A stretch of DNA of 64,000 nucleotides from Riptortus pedestris (lineage: Eukaryota > Arthropoda > Insecta > Hemiptera > Alydidae), in assembly GCA_019009955.1 (NCBI GenBank), contig CM032229.1, positions 148,891,001-148,955,000 on the forward strand. The letters run 5' to 3'. Shown here piece by piece: positions 32,836 through 45,240 of the stretch. The position numbers were made by a program, and so were the translations under genes. The first letter of the stretch is position 1. Each line of letters begins with the position of its first letter. The notes beneath the pieces were generated by a model, which did no database searches, was not told the origin of the DNA, and saw only the letters and a list, made by a program, of their open reading frames with translations.

Positions 32836-32899
32836 GTTTAAATATGACGTATTGCTTTCTTCTGACTATGATCGAAAAAGGTTCCTCAGCTAATGTTGT

Positions 32900-33145
32900 T
32901 GCTAACTTTGTTTATATAAGTTTGTTGATTTTTCATTTCTTCTTTCTTTAACTCGAATATTTGCCGTGATATTTGCATTTTTTAGTTCTCAGACTTTTCA
33001 CTAAGAGCATCTGAGCCACTTATCAACTCATGGCCTGACTTCTGACATTTCAAATCGTATTTACATAGGTTTCATCTCTAGAAAAAAGTGGAGTATCAGC
33101 CGCTTACTTGTGTAATTTTCATAGTTTACGCAGCCCACTGTCGTT
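32900..33145 (+). mobile_element. HINE 3' fragment, second subfamily, worn
   Basis: TGATATTTGCATTTTTTAGT, a C-rich ACTAAGAGCATCTGAG block and ATAGTTTACGCAGCCCACTG at the end. Confidence 0.4.
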
Positions 33146-33245
33146 TCAACATAAATGAACTACCACTTCTGTTAGCTCTTTATTATTTTATTATTTATTT
33201 ATTCATGGACACCACATCGAAGGTGATTTGTCTTTTCAAAAGTAA

Positions 33246-33835
33246 CAACAAGTAATAATAACAAATACCTCAACAACAACTAACAATAACAAATACCTTA
33301 ACAATAAGTAATAATAACAAATACCTTACCAAGTAACAATAACATTTACCTTAACAATAAGTAATAATAACAAATACCTCAACAACAACTAACAATAACA
33401 AATACCTTAACAATAAGTAATAATAACAAATACCTTACCAAGTAACAATAACAAATGCCTTAATAAGTAACAATAACATTTACCTTAACAATAAATAACA
33501 ATAAGAAATACCTTAACAATAAGTAATAATAACAAATACTTCAACAACAACTAACAATAACAAATACCTTAACAATAAGTAATAATAACAAATACCTTAC
33601 CAAGTAACAATAACAAATACCTTACCAAGTAACAATAACATTTACCTTAACAATAAGTAATAATAACAAATACCTCAACAACAACTAACAATAACAAATA
33701 CCTTAACAATAAGTAATAATAACAAATACCTTACCAAGTAACAATAACATTTACCTTAACAATAAGTAATAATAACAAATACCTTAACAACAAGTAACAA
33801 TAACAAATACCTTAAATTAATAATAACAAATACCT
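33246..33835. repeat. AT-rich minisatellite with higher-order structure
   Basis: About 590 bp of units such as AATAACAAATACCTTAACAA alternating with CAACAACAACTAACAATAAC and CCAAGTAACAATAACATTTA. Sets of these units recur at roughly 100-180 bp spacing. Confidence 0.85.
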
Positions 33836-35117
33836 TAAAACTCTTTAGCTCTTATGAATTAGTGAATAATTAGAGAATAGTCATTGTTGTAGATTGACCA
33901 AGACATTATAAAGGTAACGAAGTTTGGATCGATTTACAAAAAAAAAACATCTTGGCTATAAAAAGGTGGTTGGTACATATTGACATCCTTTTCGATTATT
34001 TTTTACACCAGAGGAATCCATTTGTTCGGGAATAAATGTGCAACAGAGAAGAGATCCTCCAGTTTCAAAGACATCTTTAAATGGGCCTTCATTTGACTAC
34101 GCGATGCGAAATGGAAATTCAAGAATAAAGAATGAAACTTACTCAAATAATTATAAAAGGGCAAAATGAAAAGGTTGAAATTAAATTCTTTTCAGCTCTG
34201 ATGACAGAGTATTTAAGGGCCTTAAGAACAGGTGGTGGAAGGAAATATAGCTTTCCATAATGAACGGGGACTCTTACTTTAAATTAAGAGAGTGAAATCT
34301 TACTCGGGGGGGGGGGGGGGGAGGTTATCTGTTATCATTGCCGCTAATTAGCCCTTTCCCGCCTAATTTATTATACACCGCCACTCTAATGCTGTCATTG
34401 GCTAACAATTTATTATACTTATTTATTCATTATGTTTTCTACAGTCGGCAGTTGCCCATGACTCTTGAAATGTCTACTGTTGGAATCATCTCTTTAGTAA
34501 ATTATTTATTGTTTTATACAGTGACATCTTAATTTATATTTAATTATTATTTGTATTAATATTTATGTTCATGAACTATTTTATAGTAGGTATTTGAATT
34601 GAATAAGTAAAATGGGTGGTATTTGAGATTAATATTATTATTACTAGTACTAAGAAAAATACCTCCGACAATTACTATTTTGAGTATTTCGATATTTTAA
34701 GTATACTATTAACAAAAACACCTACGAGTTTAAATTTAAGTGAATGTAACACAGTATTTTAGCTGTTTAGAACATATGATACAGTAGGGAATCCTAGGGA
34801 AGGGAAAAACACGAATTCGTAAATATCTCCACTCCTATTCTTTAGAAACGTTGTGAAACATAATTACTAGGTATTATTATTACTAAATGGTTCATAAATC
34901 TTGCATGTCTTGAGTAGGGGGGGGGGCGGATACAATTACCATGTTGTATCTTTGTCCCCAATCTAAATTTGGACTTTTTTTCCCCTTATATATTGGTAGT
35001 AGACGAATAGGAACCTCCGGACTCAGAGCAGCAACAAGAATCTGAGTGATAAACTAGGTAGGAGTTATACATGGGATGTAACAGTTATTTCAGTTCTTGA
35101 AAAGAAATTCTCATTTT
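33836..35117. other. No gene seen; includes a G17 run and a dispersed repeat
   Basis: Poly-G near 34304-34321. A segment at 34575-34740 (AACTATTTTATAG, TATTTGAATTGAATAAGTAA) is repeated at 37387-37530. Confidence 0.5.
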
Positions 35118-35238
35118 AGCAGATATCTCTTAAGAGAAATCAGCTATTGAGGTCGTACTCATGACCCGATTTTCGAAATTTTCCTTCAATTGTCCATCGA
35201 TCCTGCCCAGAGATGACAAAAATGAGGCCCATTTAAAA

Positions 35239-35286
<48 letters not shown>

Positions 35287-35769
35287 CTGATACCGCTCTA
35301 GCGGTCGCAATTTTGTCTTATCGTTAAAAAAATTGATATATAATCGTTTTATGTAGAAAGAAAGATCTAGTTCGTTAACGACTAAAATCGGACCAGGGGG
35401 AGGGGGGGGTTAGAGAGGGAGAATTTCTAAAATTCTTAATTTCTCCGTTAATATGAGTCGGATCGAAAAATTGTATAGAATCGATCTTATTCCAAATGTA
35501 ATGTTCTATAAATGTTGTTATGTACATTTTTTCACTATCTTGATTATTAACTGAGGTATTTGCACTTTCGATCGGTGTTTTCGATCTTTAGTAAAGCCCC
35601 ACTCCTACTCATCTCATATTAACAATATTCTATTATGTTATGAAGCACTTTATTTGAAGCTTAAATACCAAATGTTGTTTTCATTGAACTTAAATTGTTT
35701 TGAAATAAATGCAAATACGTGGCGCAAGTGGGAAATCTGCTTAGTTAACGCAGCCCCTGTGTGACGGAC
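35118..35769 (+). mobile_element. HINE copy 16, second subfamily, full length
   Basis: Starts AGCAGATATCTCTTAAGAG and has (TA)n at 35240-35285. It carries AGTAAAGCCCCACTCCTACTC and TTATGAAGCACTTTATTTGA, and ends CCCTGTGTGACGGAC. Confidence 0.8.
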
Positions 35770-36803
35770 TTTTTTTTTATAAAGTGGGTCTCCGTCTCCT
35801 TTCTTGCGCATATTAATTCAATTATTTTTGGTGAAATAGCTAAAACATTATGCAAGAAGGTTTAATTTTTGTTGACAGTCAAATAGGATCATGTGGTTGT
35901 CGGATGGGGTTCGATCGATCTGTGACTAATGCTTTAAAGTCGGAGCAGAAAATCAAGTAGCATGTCCTGAACCCTATTGATTTCTTTCAATTTGCCCTTC
36001 CTCGCATTTGGGATTCTTGTCGTACTTTACCCTAATTACAGTACTGCGCACGCGCACGCTCACACGCCTACGACGATTTGTCGTAGGACATTTGTCTGGC
36101 TAAGCTCTCCTCGCACACCCTAACTCTCTTTTTCTCCTTTTTTTTTTTCTTTTTACGCTTAGGTTCAATTTCGAGAGTCAGACTTGCTCCTAGAGCTGAA
36201 TACATTTAGAAGCCTCCGAGACGTGTTTGGACTCCTCTGAATCCAGGTAATGGTCTCCAATTACATTGGAAAGACGCTGAGCTAGTCAAAAGTTACTCTC
36301 TCCGACCTGAAATATGGACGTGAGCGAATTCACCAAAGCTCCTCCTCCATTATTCCTTCTTTCGCAGAAAGCTCACTGCTTTTTGAGCCACCCCTCTACT
36401 TTTAATACTTTGATATTAATAACTTTCGAGTCTCTTTTTATGTAATATTTGCGGGAAAGGGAGGATTTCTTATGCAGATTCATTTTTATAAGCCCGCCAA
36501 CTTCAAGGGAAGTGTCAAAACCCCTTTTTATTCTTATTTGCCACCTCCCTTACTTAATATTTAAACAAAAATTTTATAAATATCGTAGCCACTTCATATG
36601 AGGTATAGCTTAGACTGAAGATTTTTCCATAAAGTATTTTCATTTGAAGCTCAATACACAATCCTAAAAACCAAAAAATATACAATTTTGAAATATTTTT
36701 AACACTTTAGCAATAAGGAGCGTGTACAACAGAGTTATTGAAGACCTCGGGGATTAGAGATTTATATATTTGTTGGGAATGTATAAGAAGTAGATATCTT
36801 TTA
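35770..36803. other. No gene seen
   Basis: Moderately GC-rich, low-repeat stretch at 36000-36350 with a short hairpin (CCTACGAC..GTCGTAGG). No coding recognised. Confidence 0.45.
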
Positions 36804-36888
36804 GCAGATTTCCCTTGAGGGAATTTCAAAAATTTTCTTGGAATGTCCATCGATCCTAGCCATGAGATGACGAAAATGAGGTCCATTC

Positions 36889-36948
<60 letters not shown>

Positions 36949-37035
36949 TTTCTATTAATGCTCTAGCGGTCGTAATTTTTGTTTGATCTTTACCAAACTC
37001 CATATTTAAACGTTTTATATAAAAAGACAGATTAG
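36804..37035 (+). mobile_element. HINE copy 17, 3' truncated
   Basis: AGCAGATTTCCCTTGAGGG start, (TA)n at 36895-36948, CTCTAGCGGTCGTAATTTTT, then it breaks off after the TATAAAAAGACAGATTA segment. Confidence 0.7.
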
Positions 37036-37163
37036 CTTACACAAGACTACAACAAATAATACACACATCTCGGCGAATGGCCTTCTAGTAACCAGAGTTC
37101 TTCGGCTAAAGTATGGAATATTAATAAAGTCAGAGTAGTAAGACTTGAATATTCATTTTTTAT

Positions 37164-37386
37164 GTGGCTCAGGTTAGCCATGCGAGTTTAAGCGTCGACC
37201 TTTATCCCATATGGTTAACCTAGAGCGGCGAGTGCGATTCCCGCCCAGAGCAATAGGAGTTTATTTAGTGACGGAATTCTCTAAATAACATCCTAAAATC
37301 CCACCCTGGCTAGAGAAGGGTGGTAACCTTTAGATAACCCGTCCCAATTAGCCGTAGTTGCATAAAGTGTACGTTAATAAATATAT
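37164..37386 (+). mobile_element. tRNA-derived SINE, near full length
   Basis: The head GTGGCTCAGGTTAGCC resembles a pol III A box and GCGAGTGCGATTCCCGCC a B box. The body TTTATTTAGTGACGGAATTC leads to the tail CCCAATTAGCCGTAGTTGC then GTTAATAAATA. Confidence 0.8.
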
Positions 37387-37830
37387 AAACTATTTTATAG
37401 AAAGTATTTGAATTGAATAAGTAAAATGGATGGCATTGGAGACGAATATTATTATTATTATTACTTAAAATAATTATATACCTCCGTCTCGGAAATTTAC
37501 TATTTTGAGTATTTTGATAATTTAAGTACAAGTTTAAGTAAAAAGTGGACGTTAATGAATAATTTAATTGAATTTGATTTTTAATTACATTGAATGAAGT
37601 TAGAATATTGCTGAGGAGTGATAGATAACATAATTAGTATAGTTTTCCTAGTCAATAAAGTTAAGAGTCTGATTCTCCAATAATGGTAGTCCACAAGGAA
37701 ATAGGAATTAACTAAAACCAATGGCTTGAGCCAGTAGATTTATAATGGCTCGTTATTAAATGTTTCATTTAAGATAAGGACAATTTAATCTGATAAGTGG
37801 GCAATAGGTTTAGACAGGGCCGTCTCCTTC
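37387..37830. other. No gene seen; dispersed repeat at start
   Basis: 37387-37530 repeats 34575-34740; the rest is AT-rich. Confidence 0.45.
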
Positions 37831-38150
37831 AGGGCTGGTCCTACCATCAGACGTACCCCGTCCATCAGCGGACCCTTCCAATCGGCCGCCATAGATAAAT
37901 TAAGACTTTAACGGCATAGGGCGACCCTCTTCTAGACCAACTAGATTAACAGCTGTAATTGGAGTTTTCTGTAAATCTTCCCCGTCAATGGAGCCAATTG
38001 GCCGTTATTATTCCAGATAAGACAATTAGAGGCACTAAACCTCGTCCTCGTTGTTTGCTCTGCTCCGTTCGCATTAGTGTAATGGCCGTCTGGTTAATGG
38101 TCTCGTTGATAGTGAGAGTGGAAAACGATAAGGCAGGCTGTTAAACCCGA
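37830..38150. other. Repeat-free island with many TAAT/ATTA motifs
   Basis: Balanced base composition, unlike the surroundings. TAATTGG, CAATTAGAGG, CATTAGTG and GGTTAATGG motifs. No long frame is convincing. It could be a conserved non-coding element; this is inference. Confidence 0.3.
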
Positions 38151-38167
38151 AAAATTGCAAATAATGT

Positions 38168-38203
38168 CCGTCACACGAAGGGGCTGCGTAAACTAAGCAG
38201 ATT
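38168..38203 (-). mobile_element. HINE end fragment (36 bp)
   Basis: GTCCGTCACACGAAGGGG, then CTGCGTAAACTAAGCAGATT, is the hairpin end of the family and nothing more. Confidence 0.6.
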
Positions 38204-39051
38204 GTGCCCAGTATGATACACTATTAATCTTACCTCACCACATTTCGAATTTCTTAGTAAAACTCCGATGAGTAAAACTGGGGATTTGATGAAAGCTGGT
38301 AACAAGAAAGTACATCCAGCTCGCTTAATATTGGACTCAACGATTGAACGTATAGAACAAAAATTGCAGACCAAGATTAGCTTAACAAGATTCGTTCTAA
38401 AACATTTTTCGATACTACTCATAATGACCGAAATATAATAAATTTTCAAAGTCCCTACCTCTTCTAACCCTCCTCCCTACTATTCCATGTTAACACGTTA
38501 AGTACGACACGGGGTCAAATGACCCCGTACGTAACTGTCTCCCAGTAAGGGTCGGGTTTGAAGATAAATGTTCAAAAAATACTTTCACGGTTTTTGCTTT
38601 GTACTAGTAAATATAATTAGAAATAGTACGTTTATGTATTTCAAATCCAAAAAATACGTCGTATATCATTGAAAAATGCACGGGGCTTTATGACCCCGTG
38701 CCGGCCTGGAGAGTGGTATTTGGGCTCAAGTCTGACACGGGGTCATATAGTCATATGATTGTAATGTGTCGTAATTTAAAGTTAATTCATATTCACCCAT
38801 TTTTATGTATAACAAAAATTAAAATCCTTCGTTGATCACCAAAATTATCACATAAAGGAGAAAAAAAGTTCCCGACAAGGTGAAAAATGTAAGGTAAATA
38901 TTCATTTCTAAGTCATTTAATAAAAAATTGATGAAAACAAGGTCTGCGACTGCCATATATTTTTTGATGTCCTAAGAGTAAAAAACTGTTGGAATATAGC
39001 AGTTTAGTTCATTTTACGAGTGGTAGTAGCGCATTAAAAGGGGACATAAGT
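38204..39051. other. No gene seen; isolated GGGTCA palindromes
   Basis: Contains ACGGGGTCAAATGACCCCGT at about 38510-38529 and half-sites near 38680 and 38745, related to the array that follows. Confidence 0.5.
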
Positions 39052-39355
39052 ATGGGGTCAATTGACCCCGCGACGCACTTGTGGATAGTTGCACCACAGG
39101 GTCAATTGACCCCGTGTCACACTTGTGGATAGTAGCACCACAGGGTCAATTGACCCCGTGTCACACTTGTGGATAGTTGCACCACGGGGTCAATTGACCC
39201 CGTGACGCACTTGTGGATAGTTGCACCACGGGGTCAATTGACCCCGTGTCGCACTTGTGGATAGTTGCACCACGGGGTCAATTGACCCCGTGACGCACTT
39301 GTGGATAGTTGCACCACGGGGTCAATTGACCCCGGGTCGCACTTGTGGATAGACC
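39052..39355. repeat. Seven 44-bp tandem units with a perfect palindrome
   Basis: Each unit holds GGGGTCAATTGACCCC (AGGGTCA in two) followed by CGCACTTGTGGATAGTTGCA. Palindromes start at 39054, 39098, 39142, 39186, 39230, 39274 and 39318, exactly 44 bp apart. Confidence 0.95.
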
Positions 39356-40099
39356 ACTTTTTTGAAGTCCGCACTGAACGTTTTAAGGCGCATTATACAA
39401 TATATGACCTTTATTGCTGAATAAAACAGTTCAATGAAGTATTCAGTACAGTTGTTGAATGAAATATCTAGCATGGAAGAGATCATAAACATTTTCGAGT
39501 TAAGAACGTTGTATTTGAATAGAAGCGGTAATAAAACTAACACCAGTCCCATCTGTTGTCATCTAGGCCAACCAAGGATGCCCCTGAAGAGTGCTGAGCT
39601 CTATAGGCTACTTGTGTAAACACAAACTGAGAGGGCATCCTTGGGTCCAAAGGGCAAGATGAGAAGAACAGGCTGAAGAGAGTGGAAGTAGAGTCTCATG
39701 AGTGGCAGCAGAGTATTAGTATTTTTCTCAAACTCTTTTAAGTACATGCACCATGAGTGAGAAGACGAAGGAACATCCAGGTGGGAGACCAGGATGGAGG
39801 GAGCAAGAGGGAGAACAGCATCCAGGACATCACAATTTTAGTATCCCATAAAGTAATCAATTTACTACTAGTACCACGTGCCCTGCCATAGACCACTCCC
39901 CATAATCATGTAAAACATTCAATATAATAGTGTCATAGTAATAACCATCTTATAAATCTCCATGGCCATCCGGAATTCAAATCATATAACATTTTCATGA
40001 ACCAACACCTCTTAAAATTGCAAGCAGTTAGCGGGTAATGCCGAAGGGCTTGCAAATATAAACGTAGTCTTATATGATGATGTCATCACACTACATATT
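39356..40099. other. No gene seen; one hairpin
   Basis: CCAAGGATGCCC at about 39574 pairs with GGGCATCCTTGG at about 39633 across a loop of about 48 bp. Confidence 0.45.
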
Positions 40100-40602
40100 T
40101 GCATGTACCTGACACAAGAAAAACTTCATGAAAACAATATTTGGATGTATTTAAGCTTTCAAATAAGTGTTTCTTGATATACCAGCTTATTGTTGAAATG
40201 ACATGAGTAGGAGTGGGGGTTCACTAAGGCTGAAAACTAAAATCTCCATTAATGTTCATGATATAGAAAGTACATACATTTCAATATTTATGGGTAATTA
40301 AATGTGCAATGATTGGTTTTATACAATTTTCCGGTCCCGTGTTTAATAAGGGGGATATTGTGAATTTCCGAAATTCCCTGCTCTGAACCCGCCTTTCCTC
40401 GGCCTCATTTCAGTCGTTAATGAACTTCACCTTTACCTTTTCATAAATCTCTCACATATCAAGTTTGGAAATGTAGATTTGGCCCAGAATCTCAACAAGT
40501 TGGATTCAAAAATAAAATCCGGCAAACAGGGGCTGGGTGTTTTTCTAAAATCGTGTGAGGAGAACAACCTCATTAGCTGATTTCCTTTAAAGGGAATCTG
40601 CC
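40100..40602 (-). mobile_element. HINE copy 18, second subfamily, old
   Basis: ATGACATGAGTAGGAGTGGG, CGTTAATGAACTTCACC and GCTGATTTCCTTTAAAGGG follow the family order on the minus strand. The middle is deleted. Confidence 0.6.
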
Positions 40603-42452
40603 AAAAGGGGAAAATACGATTAATTACGATATAAAAGGGATTGGGAAAAGGGATACTGCCTAACATTGCTTATTATTGTTGCTACATTCTGTGACAATGT
40701 TTTTTAACTCGAACTCAAGCTTTTTGGCCGATTTTGTTTAGGCCAGTACTCTACCAACTAAGCCAATTAATTGGACCTATAGACACTAGTATAATAAAAT
40801 GTTCTCGTGAAACATCTAGTAGACAACTCTTAGTCTAGAAAAGAACTGTTTACTCTTTTATAATAATTATTTAAATAGCTATCAATCACGCATGCAAATA
40901 TAAATAATATTAAATAGCATTTTCGGGGACTGAAACAGTCACGCCAAAACTGTCCTGCTTCACCAATTCAAGTGAAATATTTTTTATATAGTCAATGTAG
41001 TAAGTGGAAGTTGAGAATGTCAGAAATTGGCGTCAGTTCTACAAAAATTCTTTATTTAGGATTACCTATATGACAGTAAATCTTCGTTCAAGTCTGTGAC
41101 TTAACAAATGAAAGCATTAATTACTAATAATCAAATAAATAAGCCCAAACTAATTGCATTATTTTAAACATTTAAACGTTTACACATTATTCAATTAAAA
41201 TACATAAAACGATGTAAAATACCATTTAAAATAATAAAAAGTAACACGTAAACAAGATTACAATGAAACCACACATGTGAGTGCATACACAGACACACAC
41301 GAACACCTTGGTAACCGATGAAATATTAGAACATTTCCTTTGCAACTTTTCATTTGACAGTGACATCTCTGTTCGAATCTATCCAATCAAAAAATGTCAT
41401 AAAACATAATTTATATATCTTCTGTGATAAAAAAAGGTCCTTCAAAGATCCTCTTTTCTTAAATAGGTGTGAACTATTTTTTTATTTTCGACCCTCTCCC
41501 CCTGTCATTGCACATTAAGATATTTCAAGTCTTTTGTTGGTTAAAAAAATACAAGTGGAAAAATACAAATATTTTACTCAGCGAATTTTAACGACTGACA
41601 GCATTTTGTTTATAATGATGTCTTTCTATTATTTTGTTCATTATATTTATTATAATGCTGTCTCATGTTTATCCTGTTTACAATGTTGTCTTGGTGACAA
41701 AATGTGTAATCTAGATTTACTCAAAAGATTAGTGCATAATTTCTACTTCTTTAAATACTCATTAGAGAGAGAAAAATTGGATTGGAGTGGATGTGGGCTA
41801 CCACCTGCCCGCGAGACATGTTGAAAACCCAATCAAACAAAAATATTACACTACTTACTCCAAATGAGGAAGATGGAGAGAGATTTGTGAGTTTGGCAGT
41901 ACTTATAAATGCGAACAGTTCATTTCATTGATGAAAGTTAATAAATCAAAACATTGTATAAGGCTGACTGACGATAATTGGAAACTTCTTTTCGTCTTTG
42001 CATCAGTGGAATTTATCCAAACATCGATGGATTAGTTTCCTTAATTCAAGATCATTTATTTCGCTATTTAACTTTCCCTTTTTGTATTAATTCAAAATTT
42101 TAATAATTATAATTTTGTACTTAGTTTTTTTTTTCATTTCATTCTGTTATTTTAATAAACTGTATTATAATAATATTGTCGTTATAATTTCTTGTCTGAT
42201 ATCCATCTTTAAAAATTATGAACACTACTTGTGGTCCGCGAACATATTGGCACACTAAAGTTAGGCCAGCAACATTTCAAAGGTTGCCCATATCTGGTCT
42301 ATATTCTGCTTAATGGAAGGTATTTAAAGTATATGTTACTTGAGGGCGACTTTAGTATACTTGGTAAATCAAATGAAGGGTTAGAACCGCCTGTATAGAT
42401 GATACTTTAGTGATATCTGTCGGTGCAGACCATCGTCACTGGCTGACGGTCG
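40603..42452. other. 1.85 kb without recognised features
   Basis: AT-rich, low in known repeats. No credible coding. Confidence 0.45.
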
Positions 42453-42515
42453 AGTACAGCTGGCATTGTGCTTTCGATGCAAAGGCACCATCTTCAAGCC
42501 GTCAGTCGTTGTACT
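42453..42515 (-). other. Stem-loop with GAAGATG...CATCGAAAGC core, second copy
   Basis: On the minus strand AGTACA pairs with TGTACT and encloses CTTGAAGATGGTGCC, a loop, and GCATCGAAAGC. It shares the core with 19898-19943. Confidence 0.35.
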
Positions 42516-42818
42516 GAGTTATCCCTTGGTTGTGTAGGTTATGTACGCCTGTTCACCGTATTAGGTTGTTTACGTTGTAGTCTGTGTCTGTTTACTTACA
42601 TCAGTCACACGAAGTGTCCAAGTAAATTGTTTTCGTGTAGCGGGCTATAGCCCGTATCCGTATTAGATTGTTTATGCTTTTAATGTGTTGTTTGTGTTTA
42701 GGTCTGGGATAAATGCTTGTGTGCGAGTACAGTTCAGTGAAATGTTGCACGATTATATGGGAAATAAATCACAGTTGAATTACGTTTAGTACAGTTTTTA
42801 TAAGTACTATTCGAATAT

Positions 42819-45240
42819 ATGTACAAGCTGGTTAAATGGAAAGAGGAAAGCATTTCCGAATTTGTCTATCACCTATCTGCTTCGGAAAGAATATACTTCA
42901 ATTCTGAAAATTCAAATTGCCTCTATGAAAATTTTGTTGCTGTCATAACAGAATCTCTCGAATGTTCTGGCTTAATGGTGTCCAGAGGTAGTCATATGAA
43001 GCATAGATTTAATACAAAAACTACTGGTTCGATCACAGCTGCTTCAAACTTAAAAAACATGTCAAAAGCAGTTTCAGAAAAATGGTAAAACCAATTACTC
43101 CCAAGAGCTAGTTCACAGTTATATAGAAACCAGGAAAGAATATAGAGCCATGATACGTAACAAGAAGCTTGAAAATAGGAATAAGACCATTGAAAATCTA
43201 CGAAATGTAAAAAACAGTACTGAATTTTGGAAAGTCATTAAATCACTCAAGCCAAAATCACGTAACTCAAATGAGATTGATATGGACAAATGGTGCAAGT
43301 ATTATAAAAATTTGTATGGCAGCAAATTCATTTTTGACGACTACTACTTTTCATTACCTTCTAAACATGTACAATAATATATTTGAAACTTAAAAGCTAC
43401 CAAATCTGTGGTCCAAATCAATTTTGCACCTACTGTACAAGAAAGGAGATAAATCTGACTATGAGAATTACAGAGGGATATCTCTAATAAATAATATTAC
43501 AAAACTCTTCACCAGAATTTTATCAAATAGAATCCTGAGTTGGGCTGAAGCAGAAAGTGTTAATCCAGAAGAACACGCGGAATTTCGCGGAGGAAGAGGT
43601 TGCGCTGAACATATCTTTTCACTTTCCTCACTCATTTCTATTAATCTTAGAAAAAAAGGAAGTTATGTGTACGCCGTATTTGTAGACTTCAAAAAGGCCT
43701 TCAATTCCGTCAATTTGCTCTGGGTAAAGCTATCAGAAATAGGAATAAGTGGCAAGATTATAAGAATAATAACACAGCTGTATGACTATGCATTAATGCA
43801 AATAGAAATTGGAAATCAACTATCTGACGATATAAATATTACATCTGGTTTGTTGTGAGGTGAAAGCCTTAGCCCATTTCTATTTATCCTTTTTTTATCT
43901 GACATAATAACATTTTTCGAAAAGAATGGAGCAACAGGGATCCCAATAAGTACTGCTACCGAAGTCACCATGCTGTTATTTGCTGATGATATTGTTATTT
44001 TAAATAGCTCGTGGCATAGTGCGCAGAGAAACCTTAAAATATTAGAAAAATATTGCGCCATAAAGGCACTATCTTTAAACCCCCTTTAAGTCCCCAAGGA
44101 AACAAAAAAAGCTAAAACCCCTGTTTTGGCATATAAAAAACTGGAATACGTCAACTCTTATATATATCTCGGGTTTTCCATTCTCATCCTCCGGAAAGTT
44201 TCTAAAAGCAACGGAGCATTTTGTACAAAGAGCATCAGTTGCCTCCTCACGTGTAAAAGAAATACTTCTAAAAGGGAAGAGCGACACATGGGAAACCAAG
44301 ATTACACTTTTTGAAGCAATCAGGTCATCAACTCTTCTGCATGTCTCTGAAATCTGGAGCATAAATTACTTGGACCAACTGGAATCAGCCAACCTTGCAT
44401 TTTTCAAATCTTTGTATTTTTGGCCGATATGGACACCAAACTATATGGTTAGACTGGAAACTGGACGGACCCACATAACAGTTCAGGTGTTGAAAAAAAT
44501 TCTTAATTTCTGTATAAAAATATTGTCAATCTCCATAAATAGAATAGCAAACAAGTGTTTCAGTAGATTAATAGCACTGGATGCCAGTAATCATGATACG
44601 AACTATAATTGGGTCTCACAAGTAAAAGCAATAGCAAATTTAAATAATGTGCAAGAGTATTTTACCGATATCTCTTATAGAAAAAATTTCCTAGCAAACA
44701 AAAACAAAATTTTGGAACAAGCAACAAGTCACATATTATCCACCGACATCAATAGAGTATATAGTATATCATACAATCCCTTTTATAGAAGTGGCTGTCA
44801 TTATACCAGCCCCCAACCCGAAGATTATCTTAAATTCAAAGTGAATATGAAGAAAGTAAGATTAGTCAGTCAACTTAGAATTTCAAATAACGACTACCTG
44901 AAGCTGCATCACAATAAAAAAAATGAAAGTAATTAAATCCGGAGAAATTTGTGAATGCTGAGGAGGAATTTATAACGAAAGGATTAAAACATTTATTATT
45001 GCAATGCTCGGAATACAGCTGTTACAGAGAGCAATATTTGAAGATGTTTATAGCCACAAGTGATGACTTAATGTCACTGGAAAATATCCTTCACATTGAG
45101 GACATTTATAAATTGAACATGATTTACTCATTCCTGTCAGCAGTATGCAACTAGTCAACGACATATGTAGTTTATACCATTATACCCGTCCCGATTAGCC
45201 TAAGTTGCAAAAAGTGGACATTAGTAAATAATAATAATAA
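42819..45240 (+). pseudogene. Non-LTR retrotransposon (LINE), 5' truncated, several frame breaks
   Basis: Pieces in order: the endonuclease-RT linker (RKEYRAMIRNKKL-like, STEFWKVIKSLKPKS); reverse transcriptase with KKGDKSDYENYRGISLI, motif A VYAVFVDFKKAFNSVN, motif B worn to GLL-stop-GESLSPFLF, and motif C LLFADDIVIL; a thumb region; and a C-terminal knuckle (HLLLQCSEYSCYREQY) ending SAVCN at 45154. Stops occur at 43087, 43858 and 44087 and frame changes elsewhere, so it is inactive. The 3' UTR is only about 80 bp and ends CCCGATTAGCCTAAGTTGCA and (AAT)n, the same tail as the window's SINEs. Clade is not assigned. Confidence 0.88.

Noticed and set aside
36071..36091. Hairpin CCTACGAC..GTCGTAGG
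   Set aside because: Eight base pairs is within chance for this length of DNA, with no related copy or T-run.
37164..37260. Possible tRNA gene because of A and B box motifs
   Set aside because: No cloverleaf can be completed; the motifs are the head of a dispersed SINE with an (AAT)n tail.
39052..39355. CRISPR-like array
   Set aside because: Repeats and spacers are all alike (44-bp tandem units) and the DNA is eukaryotic.
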